NCBI RefSeq assembly: GCF_018320785.1
Contig: NC_054867.1
Location: forward strand, 22,075,855-22,139,854
Source of the DNA: Cheilinus undulatus
Taxonomy: Eukaryota > Chordata > Actinopteri > Labriformes > Labridae
Direction: 5' to 3'
Length of the DNA: 64,000 nt
Positions 42,439-56,217 of this stretch are shown here, one piece after another. The position numbers were made by a program, and so were the translations under genes. Position 1 is the first letter of the stretch, and every line of letters begins with the position of its first letter. The notes under the pieces were generated by a model that saw nothing but the letters and a program-made list of their open reading frames with translations, had not been told where the DNA came from and did not search any database.

Positions 42439-43021
42439 ACAGTTTACTCTTTTAAACACAGCTGTTTGTAAAAGAGCAGAGATGAGGTAAGGCATCTTTA
42501 CATGGCTATATATGGTTAAAAAACACAGTGATGGTGAAACTTGCAAACTTGATTTACACTTGGTTTGGCCTACAGCAACAAGTTTAGTTGCTCAGTAAAT
42601 TTCTTTTTTCCAAAGAAAAGAAAATAATTCTTTATATGTTAAAAAGCGAGAAAGATGTAACATGGCATCAATACCATGTAAGGTATGTAGACGCTGCTTA
42701 TCAACAGTAATGTCTTAAGTGGCCTGGATTGTCAAAATAAAATAGAAATCTTACACATCTGTGGAAGGTGAAAACTCTTTTTCTCTTTGCTAATATCATG
42801 GTAAACACTGATATCATGTGAAACTTGTTCTCTATGTTGTGCTTGGACTGTTTAACTTCTGAGAGTATCTTGTTTTTTGTTCACACTCCAAAAATGTCAA
42901 AAGAACAATGCAGCTTGATAACATCACCACACAGACTACATTGTATGACAAAAGCCGCCAATATATTTTAATGTTTTGAAATACACAAATCTAGTGTTTT
43001 TATTCATGCAAAATAAATTAA

Positions 43022-43400
43022 AGGTCCCATATTTTACCCTTTAAAGACAAGTTTATATTGGTCTCAAAGGTCCCCAAAACATGCCTGTGAAGTTTGTTGT
43101 TGAAAAAACACTCCAAAAACACACACCTCTGTTTCAGCCCTGCTTAGAACAAGCTGTTTCTGTGTCTGTGGTTTTGAATGTTATTGAGCTGTCTGACTTC
43201 GCTCCTCTCAGGACATGGATGTAGCTTAATGGGTGTGGCTCTACTGATCCTCAGCTGAGAAGAGAATCAGGAGAGGAGGGCAGAACTTTCTTCCAAGCGG
43301 GGAGGGCCCACCGAATCTGGGCGTGCTGCAAACTTCACACATGACATCATGAGGGGAAAATCTGAGAACGGCTTGTTTCAGCACACATTTTCTGAAAGAT
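43022..43400. mobile_element. TTAA-target element, copy 2, truncated and inverted
   Basis: After TTAA at 43018-43021 it starts aggtcccatattttaccc and matches the reverse complement of the element at 10851-11387. Shared words are aagtttatattggtctca, ccccaaaacatgcctgtgaa and the segment around tgacatcatgaggg. Similarity stops at the word cacacattttctga, about 150 bases short of the other end. Confidence 0.72.
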
Positions 43401-45735
43401 GGATCTAGGCCAAATGACTGCTAAAGACGAATCCGGAGAAACAATGGAAGTTGACTAGCCGCCATTACTGTGGTGGACTCTCGCCAGTTAAGCCATGCAT
43501 TCTAATGAAAGTTGACTTGTAAAGTGAACGTTTCTTCTTTTGCCATGACTTTCAATTTAACTTTATTTTACCCAACAAGTTAGAGGACGTGGTAAACAAC
43601 ATATGGATTCACAGCTGATTTAAAAATGATCAAAAACTTAAGATATGTACGTAATGAGCGACTATTAAAAAATAAATGTTTTTGCTAGTACATATGTATA
43701 CATACATTTTTATATTATTACGCTAATTAATTTGAATAGAATGTCATTAAACCGCCTTTAATCTTTTTTTTACAGACGCTGGGTTTATGTGAGCCGACAT
43801 CGTTTTTTCGGACATTATGACACGTAACTGCCAAGCAGATAAAGGTATGAGTGGCCAACATGTCCAGTTGGAAAATATGCCAATTGCTAAATAAATGGCA
43901 AATAATTACATATTTTATATTTTATCTTCTAAAGAAGAATTAGTTAAGGGTTGGCTAGTTCTAATATAAACTAAAAGTCATTTTTCTATGACCTACATTT
44001 TTTGTGAGAGCATACTCCTTCCTGCTCAGTGCTCAGGTTTATTGATCTACGTCAGCTGCACATGGCTAGTTAAATATTTATGACATCGGCAGAACTAGTG
44101 GGGAATTGACAGACAAAACTCTATGCAGGATAATCGGCAGTATGGCAGGATTTTGAATCAGTCAAGGATGCAGCGAATAATGAAGCAGAAATACAGAGGA
44201 TTGAAGACAGCTTAGCAACACAAACATGAAGAAGTAGCAGCTGAGTGAGGAGACTGGGCTAGACCCAGGGATTATACTATATTGGACTTAAAGAGTAGGT
44301 AAATCCACCTGTGGCCAATTCTCAAAAATATGGGACTGTATTTAAAACAGATTAGAGTCACACAGGAAAGAACAGATCTTTTTGGCTGCGGAGTACAGCA
44401 CGGACTTGTTTACATGAAGCTGGTTAGCATGATCAGGGCTATCCAGGCTAACAGTAACCTGACACGCCAGATGGATGGAAAGAATTCAATACTAAGCATT
44501 TGGGAAAGGGCAGCGGATTTGAAAAAAACTCGGAGTGTGATTGGATGAACGTTCTGTCACATCTTTACAGGCCAATCAGAGCAACAAAACACGTGATGTA
44601 GCTGCAACTGAGGTGCGCAGCTACTGAGGAATAACGTGAACAATGGCGACTATAGACATGTAAGTACATGACTTTTGACGTTTTTGAAAAGATAACAACT
44701 CACTGCTGTTCTTTGTTCTTCTTTTAATGAAGAAATGCCATAAAGTTCTGATAAAACCGGCACTTTAGCAGCAACCACGCTAAACTTCACGACTCCGCTG
44801 CGCTTGAAAGTACTGCCCCTCATAGCTGATTGGTCCTGTCACTTACGAACCAGGCCCAAGACAGGAGCTTTGCAAGATGGATTCGCCAGTGAGAAACAAG
44901 AAAACGGGCGTATCCATCTGCTTTGAAAGGTTAGGCTAACAGCAGTGAAGACATAACTTCAGCTGCTGGATGGAGAAACAAGAAGAGGACAACACTAAAC
45001 TATCAACAGGGATGTTTTTTCCTCAACTATTCCAAGAACAAGGATAGCTGGATTTTAAAGTTGTAAGCTGAAAGTGGTTGCAGCTGAATTTATCAGCTTA
45101 TGAGGATCAAAATCGTCAACTCGGTAAGCAACAAAGTTCATTTAAAAGGCGAAGTTTTAGCACAGTGTCTGACATTAACCTGCTGCTGGTTAGCTGTTTG
45201 GTTTAACAATTTGGTGTTTTTTGTGGAAGATATTTGACTGTTCTAAGGGCTAAACGGGAGCTAACGTGAAGCTACATGTTGTTAAATGTGTGAAACGCAA
45301 CAAAGGGCATATGTAAGGAACAGATGGTCACACTTTACACTGTTTTTTACTTGACTTACATGCAAATAAATAAAATAGTGACTTTTCTCAGTCATTTTCA
45401 AATTCCGGTCATGTGTAATCTGTGTTAAAGGACAGGCTGTAATGACAGGATGGACAGCTCAGATTAAGGTTCAGTTTGGATTTTACTGTTTTGGACTCAG
45501 GTCGGGTTTTGTGCAGAAATATGTGGCTCCAGCCTTGACGTGACACTGGATCACAGTGTTTGTGTTTGTGTCTGTTATTGCTTTTAATGCTGTTTATGTC
45601 CATTAGTTGTATATGAGTGGAATTATGGAGGTCAGTCAGCTACGAGAGTCAAGTCAGCAGGTGGTAGTGGACACCGCGGTTCCACCGCAGTAATGCTCAA
45701 GATGGTGGCGCCCACCAATCAGCCATAGGATTGGT
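43401..45735. other. Unresolved, repeat-like intergenic sequence
   Basis: Contains words such as gccaatcagagcaacaaaac and cgcagctactgaggaataac that look like dispersed-repeat material, and two ATG-plus-donor coincidences. No element end, partner copy or exon could be established. Confidence 0.3.
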
Positions 45736-45737
45736 CT

Positions 45738-46075
45738 GTTTCTTTTTTCAGAAAACATTTGGCCCAGACCCGACTACAGCTGGTTCTATTCGTCCCAAAA
45801 TCTAGCTCAAAGCTGGCACTATTTGGTCAAGATCAAATTCAAAGCTGGCACAGGCTGGGACAGTTTTTCACCAAATTTAGGCCAAAAATGAACTTGGTTT
45901 CCATTTATCTGGACCTGTTCTAGTTCAAAATGTAACAGAACCATCATATGAATCCACACCAGATTAGGCCCATTGTGCAGAAAGACACTGGGGTGGACCT
46001 GTTTCCCCAGTATGGACCAAAAATTGGAGTACATCTGGGCCATGTCTGGTCCAATCACATTTTACTATCTGGGTC
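45738..46075. repeat. Degenerate GGCCCAGAC/TGGTCCA-type repeat
   Basis: Loose recurrence of tggcccaga, agctggcac, ggaccaaaa and tctgggcc words in both orientations. It resembles the decayed minisatellite-like repeats built on TGGGCCAGA common in fish DNA. Unit length is not clear by eye. Confidence 0.4.
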
Positions 46076-48214
46076 TGCACCCCCTATTTCCTTTTTACTG
46101 GTAATGTAATTTTTCATTGCAATCTTATGGGAAAATGTAATCAAAAGCTGGAAGAGGACTCACTGTAAGGGATGCCAGGAATTAAGAATAACTACATAAA
46201 AACCTTTTAGTGATACTTTGGTCTTTGGATGTCACATAGAAATCACTGTTGGACTGAGATGTTTAAAAACCAGTGTAAAGAGTCTCAAAGTTGAATTTAT
46301 TACTACATAACATTCTATAAGAAATACAACATTCAGTGGCACATAAAATTGAATTTCATCAAGAACTAAAACAATAATATCGTCATTATCAATGCTCTCG
46401 TATGGACTTTGAATGGTTGTATGTTTGTATGTGCATGTCAACATGTTTTAAACATTATTGCTGGGTTTTTTACTGCATGCTTACATTTGCATGCTGGAGA
46501 ATATCTATGTGCTAATTCTTTGTACCCCATAAAAACCATGGCCCAGTTTTTGCATTTGAATCATTATTATTGCATGCAAGGTCATGTGCATGTTAGTTTC
46601 CTGGAATGGCAATGGTGGAAAAGACATGCAGCTTAGCTGCTTGGACTTGCAAAGAGCGACCCATGAGTTCAGTACAGATGTTGCAATCACAAATTGGATT
46701 TTCCATAATGCAGCTGCTGTTACAAACGCTTAGCTTTATTTAGATTAGAAAGGGCATAGTCCATTACCAACAGGCTTCAGGCATAATGTCTCTGCTCCAG
46801 GGATTAAACACAATTTATGCTTTTATTTTGTTGGCGTGGTTAAAGCCAAGGAAAGGAAAATTTCCAAAGAGACAGTAAAAGGCGCATAACCTTTTATCCA
46901 CTTATTTTATTTTGTCTTAGCGTCACCACAACACAAACCAAATGGTTATTAAGGAAACTACTTTTTGGACATTGAGTGATTGGACTTTAGCCATCATGAG
47001 CTCCGTCTGGCGCAACAGAGTCACTTGGTTTTTTGTTACTATTTGTTTTGAGGTCATTTTTCAGACTGTGGATATGTGAGTTTCATATATAACCATGTCA
47101 CGGTCACACTAAGACAGTCCAGATTTCAGCATTCTGGCTATGCTTGACTTGATCATTTTCCACAATGCTCTTCAGAAATGGACAGCAATTGCCCCACCAA
47201 TGAAAGGGGATCCTCTTTGTAATTAAAGCCAGTAGAAAATTGGATCATTTCTTGCCTGGACAGCTTTCACATTCCAACCTAATGTGGCATTGGAAGCTTT
47301 TGAAGTTGCTGTCTTGGCAGTCCCAAATTATACCTTTCATCAGCCAATCATAAGTAAATGGCAACCTGACATTCCCAATAGCAACTTATGTTTGAGCTGG
47401 AGTCCATGTAATCACGGGGGAGAGCAGAGACCCACTGACAAATCGGCTGTGAGAACTAGAATTACAGCTTCTCCACTGTAATGCATGGGAAATTTTATTT
47501 ATATGATCAAGGTTATATTCAGAAGTCAAATAACGCTTCATTAAGATTATTTTACCTCTTACTGTTAAATATAATAACCCCTTGCAATGCTCATTACTTT
47601 TGTATAACATCATCATAACTATAAACATTTTTAACAGCACATAACCAAAGTTTTGGGCTTTCAGTTTGGGCTATGTAACTGTAACACTGCAAGCAGAATA
47701 GCTCATTCATTTAAAATAAATGAAATGACTCTTTCTCAGCTCAAATTTTTCGTGTAATCTGTACAACCTAGAAAAACCACAGAGTCTTGATTAAAGAGTC
47801 ACATGCTTTTACGGTAGAAATATAACTTATGGGCTTGGTGAATTATTAAGTCAGCATGTCAGAGTTAATCATGTTGCTTCCTCAGTGTTATAGTAGACAG
47901 TGACAGAGCTGCACCCTATGAGCTAAATCTGAACACAGTCATCGGGAATCTTAAAAAACATTTTGTGCAATTACTGTTCAGTTTCCCGATTAGGAGCTGA
48001 CAAAGCTGACAGAGATGAGTATAGGCACACTGACACAATGGTCTTTTAGGGGTAGAAAAGCTTCATGGATGCTTTTAAGGAGGAGGTCATTGGTCAGAAG
48101 ATTGCCTCATCCTCACTGGGCAGATGTAATGATGAAAATCTAAGTTTGAGTTTGAAATGATTCCGAGAATCATGGGCCTCATCCAAAGTAAGATGTTGAG
48201 AGAGATACTATAAT
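46076..48214. other. Intergenic sequence, nothing recognised
   Basis: AT-rich sequence with only short, non-coding open frames and no repeat ends that I could pair. Confidence 0.45.
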
Positions 48215-48222
48215 GTGCAAGA

Positions 48223-48816
48223 CAGTGGTGTCCAAGCTTTTTCCATTGGGGACCACGTACAGAAATACATGAGGATGGTGGGGCAACTTTTATATATCTC
48301 ACCTGGATATTGAAGTTGTTAAAACCAAACTAATGTTGGTTAAGATATGCTCAGTGACTGTGTATGCTTAAATTGCTTGTTGATGGCTGACAAGGCAAAT
48401 GGCCAAACATTTGAAGGATTTTGGGGAGGCCAATCAGATTTCAAGGGGCCTAGTCAGCTCTGGCTTCCACTGGCCCCGCCCCTCGAACATCATTGGTGCT
48501 GCTATTTGCTGCTTTAACCATTAGGGTGTTATAAATCAATCTTTATTATTTTGGTTGCCAACATTTTAACTATTTATAGTGTCATCACAATTTAGTTCTG
48601 AAAAAACAAAACAAAACAAAAAACGATGAGTTCTTGTCAAAATGTTTGTTTACAGTATTAGCATGGTGGCACTGCCATGTGCTGCTACTAAGAAGAATAA
48701 TACAGTGTAGCATAAGCTTGATGGTCTAATGAGGGCCATATTTAATTTAATTTAGAACATTTTTGGGGAGCCAATCAATAATGTCCCAAATATGGGCCAT
48801 AGTTTGGACACCCCTG
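48223..48816. mobile_element. Short non-autonomous hAT element, copy 2, with 8-bp duplication
   Basis: Starts cagtggtgtccaa and ends ttggacacccctg, an inverted repeat matching at 12 of 13 positions. Flanks are gtgcaaga (48215-48222) and gtgcaagt (48817-48824), an 8-bp target duplication with one change. The interior matches the copy at 4916-5522. No transposase. Confidence 0.9.
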
Positions 48817-49429
48817 GTGCAAGTCAAAAGTCATGTGGTAGAACAGTAAATGTAAGCGCCTTACAAAGGTCATTGTCACAAAAACACAAACTCCTGAAAA
48901 CTTCCTGTACCTGATCAGGCATACTTACTAAACAGAACACTGATGTTTGTTTTCATTCATAAGTTGCTCATAGAGAGTGAGGAGTTCACTTCTGTGGGAT
49001 TGCTGGAAGTGATGCAAGACTGCATGAACATCCTTGGATCCTAGAGCATTCTGGGACAGCTTCCGGCATGAATGCAGAAGTGTACTTTTAAGTACATTTC
49101 TCCCTCATTTTTCACCTTACTCTACATTAAAACATGGGCCTTGTACTTCCAGACTGTCCTTCAGTGGATGCCATAGTGTGGTCTCAGTCTCTCTAAGTTT
49201 CAAGTAATGAGGCGTGACTTTGTGCATAAATCAAGTTGTCTCTTAATGCTCATCATATCAGTTGTCATTTGTTCTGCGTGAGAATGTTGCAGTAACTGGA
49301 GGAAGAGATGCTACAGTGGAAGTCAAAAGATAGTTGCAGTGGGTAAAATGGGCAGATCTGTTTTCTATTCATGCCACTTGAAGCTTTTCCGTTATTCAAG
49401 TTTTGTACTGCAACTGTGAGTGAAGCAGT

Positions 49430-49565
49430 CGCGACAAGGGTCAGCACCTCCAAGTCTGAGGCCATGGTTCTCTGCCAAAATACAGTGGATTGCTCCCTTA
49501 GGTGGGGAATGAGTCTCTGCCTCAGGTGAAGCACTTCAAATATCTTGGCGTCTTCTTCAAAAGTT
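49430..49565 (+). pseudogene. Non-LTR reverse transcriptase fragment
   Basis: The plus strand reads RVSTSKSEAMVLC and, one frame over, VGNESLPQVKHFKYLGVFF. The SKSEAMVL...L-QV--FKYLGV pattern is the last conserved part of the reverse transcriptase of many fish LINEs. A frameshift separates the two halves near 49500. The long minus-strand open frame 49265-49711 is the shadow of this fragment. Flanks were not resolved. Confidence 0.75.
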
Positions 49566-50649
49566 AGAGTCAAATCAATGATTTTAATGAGGCACAGTAT
49601 TTTGTCCTCAGGACTCACACAACATTTTAATTGACCAACAACTTCAACCAAAAACTCATCTTTTTGATAACAATAGCCACCACCATATACAGTACCCAAC
49701 AGTACAGACATGCACTCCTGCCCCTGAAGAAACCAACCTCAGTGAACTGTGAACCAGTTAGTGTCTCTGTTGGTTTCTCCCATTTTTAACCCCAGGCTCC
49801 AGCCAAGGCCTGAATAGCTTCGCATATTTATAAATAGGCAGAAAAGAAAAGGGGGAAAGAGAGAAATGAGCCCAACAGATGACTGAAACCATATGGAACT
49901 GGTGGAGAGTAACTCATCTTGTGACAACGTAGCACGCAGCACCGCTCCCCCTCCAGGTCCCACTCTGTCTCATGTCACAGGCGTTCAGGAAAGGCTGCAA
50001 TTGGAGAAGGTCAATCGGTGGCCGGGGCCAAGAACAAAGTCATCGTGATTTTCAAAAAGTACACACAGGATCTGAGGAGGAAATGGTTTTGCCGCCAAAC
50101 ACTCAATTACATGTAATTACAATAATTCAACCTTGGAGGATGGTTTATTCCATTTTATTATGAGGCTCACTCTTTCATGTCTCATGACAGGGAGGGAGGA
50201 GGGGCAGTTTGGTGCACCAAGAACAGCGACAGGGACCATGTGAAACAGATAGTCAGTCCCCCATTTGAAGGCTTCCCTTTTAACTTTATATGCCCTGCAG
50301 GAGATTAACCAATGGATAATGTTTCGTCAATATTTTATTAGTCTTCAAGTGATTTATTACTTTTCTGCCATGAACTTCAACCATGGCACATACACATACT
50401 ATGCTAAGTATTCCACATATTTGGACTATAATGGGTTACTACTTGCAATATTTATTAAATGGTACTGCATGTTACCTTTTTTCTTTTTTTCCTTTCTTAG
50501 TTTTTGGGCTTTTGCCTTTATTTTGATAGGACCTATATGCTTTGGGTAATTTTCTTGATGGAAAAACAAAATCTTTCCCCAAGCCAGAGTTCTCTTGCAG
50601 ACTGAATGAGATTCTTCTCCAAGATTTTCTATGTTTTGCCGCACTCATT

Positions 50650-51618
50650 TTATCCTTTAACTACACAAGCCTTCCAGGGCCAGCTGCCAAGAAACATCCC
50701 CGCAGCATGATGCTGCCACCACCATGCGTCACAGAGGGGATGTTGTATTTATAGTGATGTGCCATGTATGGTGTTGACCAAACATAGCATCTTGTCTGAC
50801 GGCCAAAAAGCATAGTTTTGGTCTCATCAAACCAAAGAACTTTCTTTCACTTGACCATGGAGCCTCCCACATGCCCTTTTGGTGAACTCTAGGCAAGATT
50901 TAATGAGTTTTTCTCAACGTGCCACTCTCCCACAAAGCTTTGACTGGCGAAGAACCCAGACAACTTTTGTCAGGTTCAGAGTCCCTCCCATCTCTTGCCT
51001 TGGTGTCTTGGCGGCCTATGTTACTAGTCTCCTTCTTGCACAGTCACTCAGTTTGTGAGGACAGCCTCATCCATGCAGATTGAGATGTGCCATATTTCTT
51101 ACATTACATGATGATGGATTTAACTGAACTCTGGAGATGTTCATTGAACTAGATTTTTTTAGAATCCATCTCCTGACTTATAAGTTTCAAAAACCTTTTC
51201 TCTGAGCTGCTTGGAGTGTTATTTTATCATCATGGTTTAATGGTAGCCAGGAATACTGATACTACAATTACTTGAGACACATTCACTGCACTTGGGTGAT
51301 CCTCATTTCATTAATTGTGGGACAACTAGAACCAGTAGGCTGGACCTCTGTTGATTTAAGCCCATCATTTTAAAGGGGAGTAATATTTTTGCGGTGATTT
51401 AAATTACGTGTTTTTGTTTTTGACATTACCTTGTAGAAATCTGGTTTCACATTGACATTACAGCTTTTTGCATGTTTTTTTTTTTTTTTTGTCAAAATAG
51501 GCAAATTTTATTGACCATGATTAGTGGGGATGCTGAGCATCCACACTATTGATATTTGATTTATAAAATCTATAACAGAGTAAAACATCAAAGGGGGAAT
51601 ACTTTTTGCAGGCACTGT
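50650..51618 (-). mobile_element. Tc1-like element relic
   Basis: The word cccgcagcatgatgctgcca and following text are the antisense of a Tc1 transposase. The right end (gggggaatactttttgcagg, then cactg) is a Tc1-type terminus, with a related inner repeat (ggggagtaatatttttgcgg) at about 51375, the IR/DR arrangement. The left terminus is missing and no long reading frame remains. Confidence 0.75.
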
Positions 51619-51639
51619 GAATCTGCTGCCTGATAACAG

Positions 51640-54406
51640 AATTACCGTAGTGATAACCTCTACAGCTTTTTCATTTGCTCACAATCTGCCAGCAAACTGG
51701 GCAGAAGCTTTTAGTTTCAGTTTTTTTTTTTTTGTTTTTTTCACAGGCTGTGCGTAATACAGTACACCTTATTGGAATGGCTGTGTAGCACAGTCAATTT
51801 AATGAAACCAATCAACACATGCTTTTGAACTTCAATTTTGTTATACTGTTAGTGTCATCCTTTTTGTCCAAAATAAAAAAATATAGGGATCATTCCACAG
51901 TGCGGTACTCCCTCCTGAGAAACATCATTGATAATATCATAAAGAAAAAACTGTGTTAAAACCACTGTTTACTAAATCTGTAATCAAAACTACAGGATAT
52001 CCCACATTTTCTTTGTGCACATAACAGGATGGATTAAATGTTCTTGAAGTCATCTTTTGGTTTATACCAACAAACAAAAACATTTTATGTGATCTGCAAG
52101 TAATCATGTCTGCCTGCAAACGGCCAAGATCGGATTCTGGATATCTTTCAGATTTAAATCACAAAGCATCTTCTTCATACAAAAAGCTCTGACTCACATC
52201 GTGTCAATTTGGTTTGGGAGCCTTTCATTGAACAGAGGATGATTGTGCACTTCCACTGAAGCATCTTTAAAGAGGACAAAGACCTACACAGTGTTGAAGA
52301 AACCAACCCTTACCAATTTTCTGCTTTAAAGGAGTTCAAACTTTCCCTGTCACTCTGTAAATTCAACGTTCTATTCCAAAATAACACTCAAATATCAGCC
52401 TGCTCCATGCCGCCGAGCGCCCAGGTCCACACCATGAATGGAAGACTGAAGACTCTGTGTGACTGATTGTCACTTTCAATTTTCCTTTGGGTTTTTTCGT
52501 GTGTTTTGTCTGCTGAAATATAGACCTCTTAACAAGACCAAATCACAGACGTGGGCAGAGAGGAGCCTTTGAAATGCGGCAACCCCTGAACCAGAAAATA
52601 ATCAAGGGGACTTAGGCATGGCACTGCGGCCGGAAATTCACTGTGAATACTGGTTTCAAGCATGACCATTTGAGAGCCCCACTTTTTGGCTATCCCATTG
52701 ATTTTTAGCCCACCTCCCTCCCTCCCTCCTCTTTCTGCTGTCTTGCTCTCAGCTGCATGTCACACACTCAATTTGGGCTCCCTCTGACCTAAAAGCTGAT
52801 GAGTAGTGTTTCTGTTTTGGGGGCAGCTCTTGTCAGCAAAAACTGAACTGATGCATGCCTTTGGTCCACTTGTGACACACACACTTATTGTACATACACT
52901 ACATCCCATTTAGACCTGTGGCTTGCCCCCATTTTTCGCCACACATCACAGGAATGGCTACTTTTCTGCCCTTGCAGCAAAATGTTCAGCGCTCACAGAT
53001 CCCCCCTCTGCTATTCCCCATCGTCTTCTTCCACCAAGGAGGAAGACATTGTGGTTGAGCGTTTAGGCCAAGTCTCCCCACAGCTTGCCCTAATTACTAA
53101 GTAGACAAGTACCCATGGTTAGACTGAACCAGCTCTCTCTGCTCCTTGTCTCTGAGGTTTCTGTGACGGACAAGAGACCCCATTGGATTGTAGATGCTCC
53201 TTAAATAAACCTGCTTTTAATCAGTCATCTCCTGCTTGATACATGTTATAAAGACGTCAACATTGTACACAAAGTTGGAGATTAGGTGGGTCATGACCTC
53301 ATTGTCCATGTGGGAATACACACAGTGTAATTCAGTTTTGAATAAACAAGATTTGACCGCATGTCTGGCACGTCCTTCTAATCTGAATGCTCTCATCAGC
53401 CCTCAGAACGCCAACCAAGCGTGCATTTTTTAATCTGCAGTTTCCACTCCTCCTCCTCGTTCTCTTTTCTCATTCTCCTCTGATCACTGTTTTTCCTCTG
53501 AATGGTATCAGCAGCTCACTGCCTTCCAGCCAATTAGTAAAGGCAAACACAACAACAATCAGTCTCTTGGCTTATGCACTCAGCCTCTTCAGCAGTAAAT
53601 ACCAAGTGATCCTGCTCGACTGTCATTCATGAGGGCCCTGCTGGCTCTGCGCTTTGTCAGGACCAGAGAGTCCTCTTTGAAATGGCAGGCCAGAGCAAAA
53701 ACACTGGTTTTTATAGAGGGAGACAAAGGCTAAAGGGAGTATCACAATGGATGAGGACTGATAAAGGTAGATCACAGTTAACTGACCGTTTAGTCAGCAG
53801 AGGAAGGTTTGTTATTGTGCAACAAGGACAGGATGTTGCTTGACGTCACACATTTCAAGAAAGCTCTTGTAGGTTTTAGTTACAAATACTAAATAACTGT
53901 TGATAAACCAAAATAGTTTTTAAGGAAGTTTGATGCAATGTTACAATTTAAAATAGAGAGACTGCTAGGCAATTAGCAAATTAGGGTAACAATGGACAGT
54001 AACAACCGAGCCAATGGAGTTTTAAAACTGTTGCAAGAAACCAAAAGAAATCTAGAAATCTAGAAGCGTGAGAGATATTTAACCTGAGTTTAAGCCTTCA
54101 AAAATGTTGAGCTACAATTAAAAAAACAGGGGCCTGGAAATTTTCTTGAAGCTTGTAGTACTGGTAAAAAAGGGCGTGAATGTGCTAGAATAAACCCAGA
54201 AAAAATACCAAGAAAACAAGGCACTTGTCCTAACAAAAAAGCCAGTTTTTAATAGGAAAGAGAAATGAATTAGGAGATCCCAGAGAAAGTGTGGTGTGAT
54301 AGTTGGAAATCAAAACACTACACAGTCACAACAATGGAGAATAAATTTGTGTGGGGAAAAAAAAAAAATCATTCTTCATTTTACCAAAAAAAAAGCACAC
54401 AATTGT
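51640..54406. other. Intergenic sequence, nothing recognised
   Basis: No exon, repeat end or RNA gene was found. Parts around 52.2-53.2 kb look unique and GC-balanced, but composition alone is weak evidence for function. Confidence 0.4.
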
Positions 54407-55089
54407 TCAACAACCAGGGCTATCACTAGGATTGAAAGACGGGGCGGGAGGGGGGGGCTTAGCCTCAAGGGTTCTATATGCTTGGCAGAGCACCAGATTT
54501 TTGTCTCCATGCCTAAAAATGCTTAATTAATTCATTAATTCGATTTTGGAAAACATATCAATTATTGCATTTAGTAAAATATAAATTTGTTATATAATAT
54601 CTAAAAATGTATATTTTACTCCTCTCTTTTTTCTTTCAGGCTGTTCATGCTTTCCAAATAAAACTAGCTTATTTCTGCCAGTCACTGATATTTCTCGGTC
54701 TGAAGACAGTCTTTAGTAGTGGTACTCAACCTTGTTCTAGCCAAGAGTGTTATTGTCTTAAAATACTTTAGCGAGAGCCACATTCCAAAACCTGGGATGT
54801 AAGAAGATCCATAGATCAGCAAATCCATAGATGAAATAAATGAAACAGTGAATTGTTGGATTATTCTGTAATTAGATGGGAGACAATAGGCCACATAAAA
54901 TATCTATAGTGTTAGAGGAAAGGATATGTTACTAATAATGATGGTTGGCTATTTGGGTATTTATATCTCACATTGGGACATTTACTGTAGTTCTGTGGCT
55001 TTATTAACTTAAAAAGATGCTTTCTAATTTTTTTCCACTCATTACTGATGCTTTTAGTTATAGGGGAGTGGCCTCATATTGATCTTTGC

Positions 55090-55606
55090 CCTGGGCCTCA
55101 AAATGACTGTATAGCGTCGACGGCATGGCTACGCGTAGCCCTCTGTGTTGATGCGGACCCCTACGCTGTAGCCTGATGTGCACCTCCAAAAACTCCTAAC
55201 TATGTGTTGTGGTGACGCGGACCGCAAGGGCTGTGAATGGTCCACTCAAAACATCATTCACCCGTTCTCAGCCTCGACTTGTTTAGTGGTCGTACAGACC
55301 ACCTCCGCAAATGTCTTCCCTGTCGCCTGCGCTTCAACATTTGCAACAAAAGAATTTGTTCCTCGATATCAATGAGCTCCAACTCCAAACACGCCCGCTC
55401 CACCTCGGTCGCCAGTGTGACCAAGGTGGGATGGGAGCCTGTGATAAAAAAGATAAAAAAGGATTCGGATGTGACCCCTCTGAAACCACACACACACACA
55501 CAGCCACACCTCCTTAGCGTCATGGTGTTGAATTGCAGAGCGATGCATTCCCTCGACGCAGAACTTTGAATGGTCAACAACGGCAGAAGCATAAATCAGG
55601 CTTTAG
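55090..55606 (-). mobile_element. PIF/Harbinger-derived element, internally deleted
   Basis: Minus strand 55388-55254 encodes IEEQILLLQMLKRRRQGRH then RRWSVRPLNKSRLRTGE, the N-terminal region of Harbinger transposases (an Arg-rich run followed by W-VRP-N---GE). The catalytic part is deleted. The right end (gcataaatcaggctt) is a typical Harbinger terminus; the left end near 55090 (gggcctcaaaatgactg) is less certain. A (CA)9 microsatellite lies at 55484-55501. Confidence 0.65.
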
Positions 55607-55956
55607 ACACATCGTTCCACCCTGCCTCATTCTGTAGCTTTGGTGTCCTGTTTCTACTCTTTTGACTGTATCTATTATTAGCAGTACATTAAAGATCAAG
55701 TAAAACACCCACGTTTTGAAAAGTTTCACTAGATATTATGTTATCTCAACGTGATCCGTGTGTGCGAGGGTCGTTGATGACTAACGACACGTATGATCAT
55801 CAATGATCATCATAAAATACCAGTGTGGGAGAGCATGGGCAGAAAGCGACTGAAGAAACTTGTTCAAACGAGGGCATGAGAAGCTTCAGTTTGAACACAA
55901 GACAGCACAGTTCAATGAATGAGCTTACTGAAGAGACACCACCACCTCCTCTGCTC

Positions 55957-56217
55957 TCTCTAAAGCCTGTTTTATGCTTGACACATCCGACAGGACGCAA
56001 GTGTCCGCGTGTCGAACGTGACATCAAATATTAAGAAACGCCCCTTTGTGGGGGTCCTGTGCGGCCAATTTTCGTCTGGCTGTACACATCCTAGAAATAT
56101 TTACAGATGCGGACATGGCAGATGTCAAAATAGCATAAAACACGTCACAGACGTGATTCTTGAAGACACTGCCCTCTAGCTTTTGGAAGAATATCAGTTT
56201 GCATAGCCAGGCCTTAA
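55957..56217. mobile_element. Harbinger-type MITE
   Basis: The ends taaagcctgttttatgct and its approximate complement ttgcatagccaggcctta enclose 260 bases. A TAA on each side could be the 3-bp duplication. The terminus resembles that of the neighbouring Harbinger element. Confidence 0.5.

Noticed and set aside
44642..44670. ATGGCGACTATAGACATG followed by gtaagt, resembling a first exon
   Set aside because: Only a few codons, inside repeat-like sequence, with no downstream exon recognised.
49265..49711. 148-codon open frame on -
   Set aside because: It is the shadow of a LINE reverse transcriptase fragment on the plus strand (SKSEAMVL and FKYLGV motifs).
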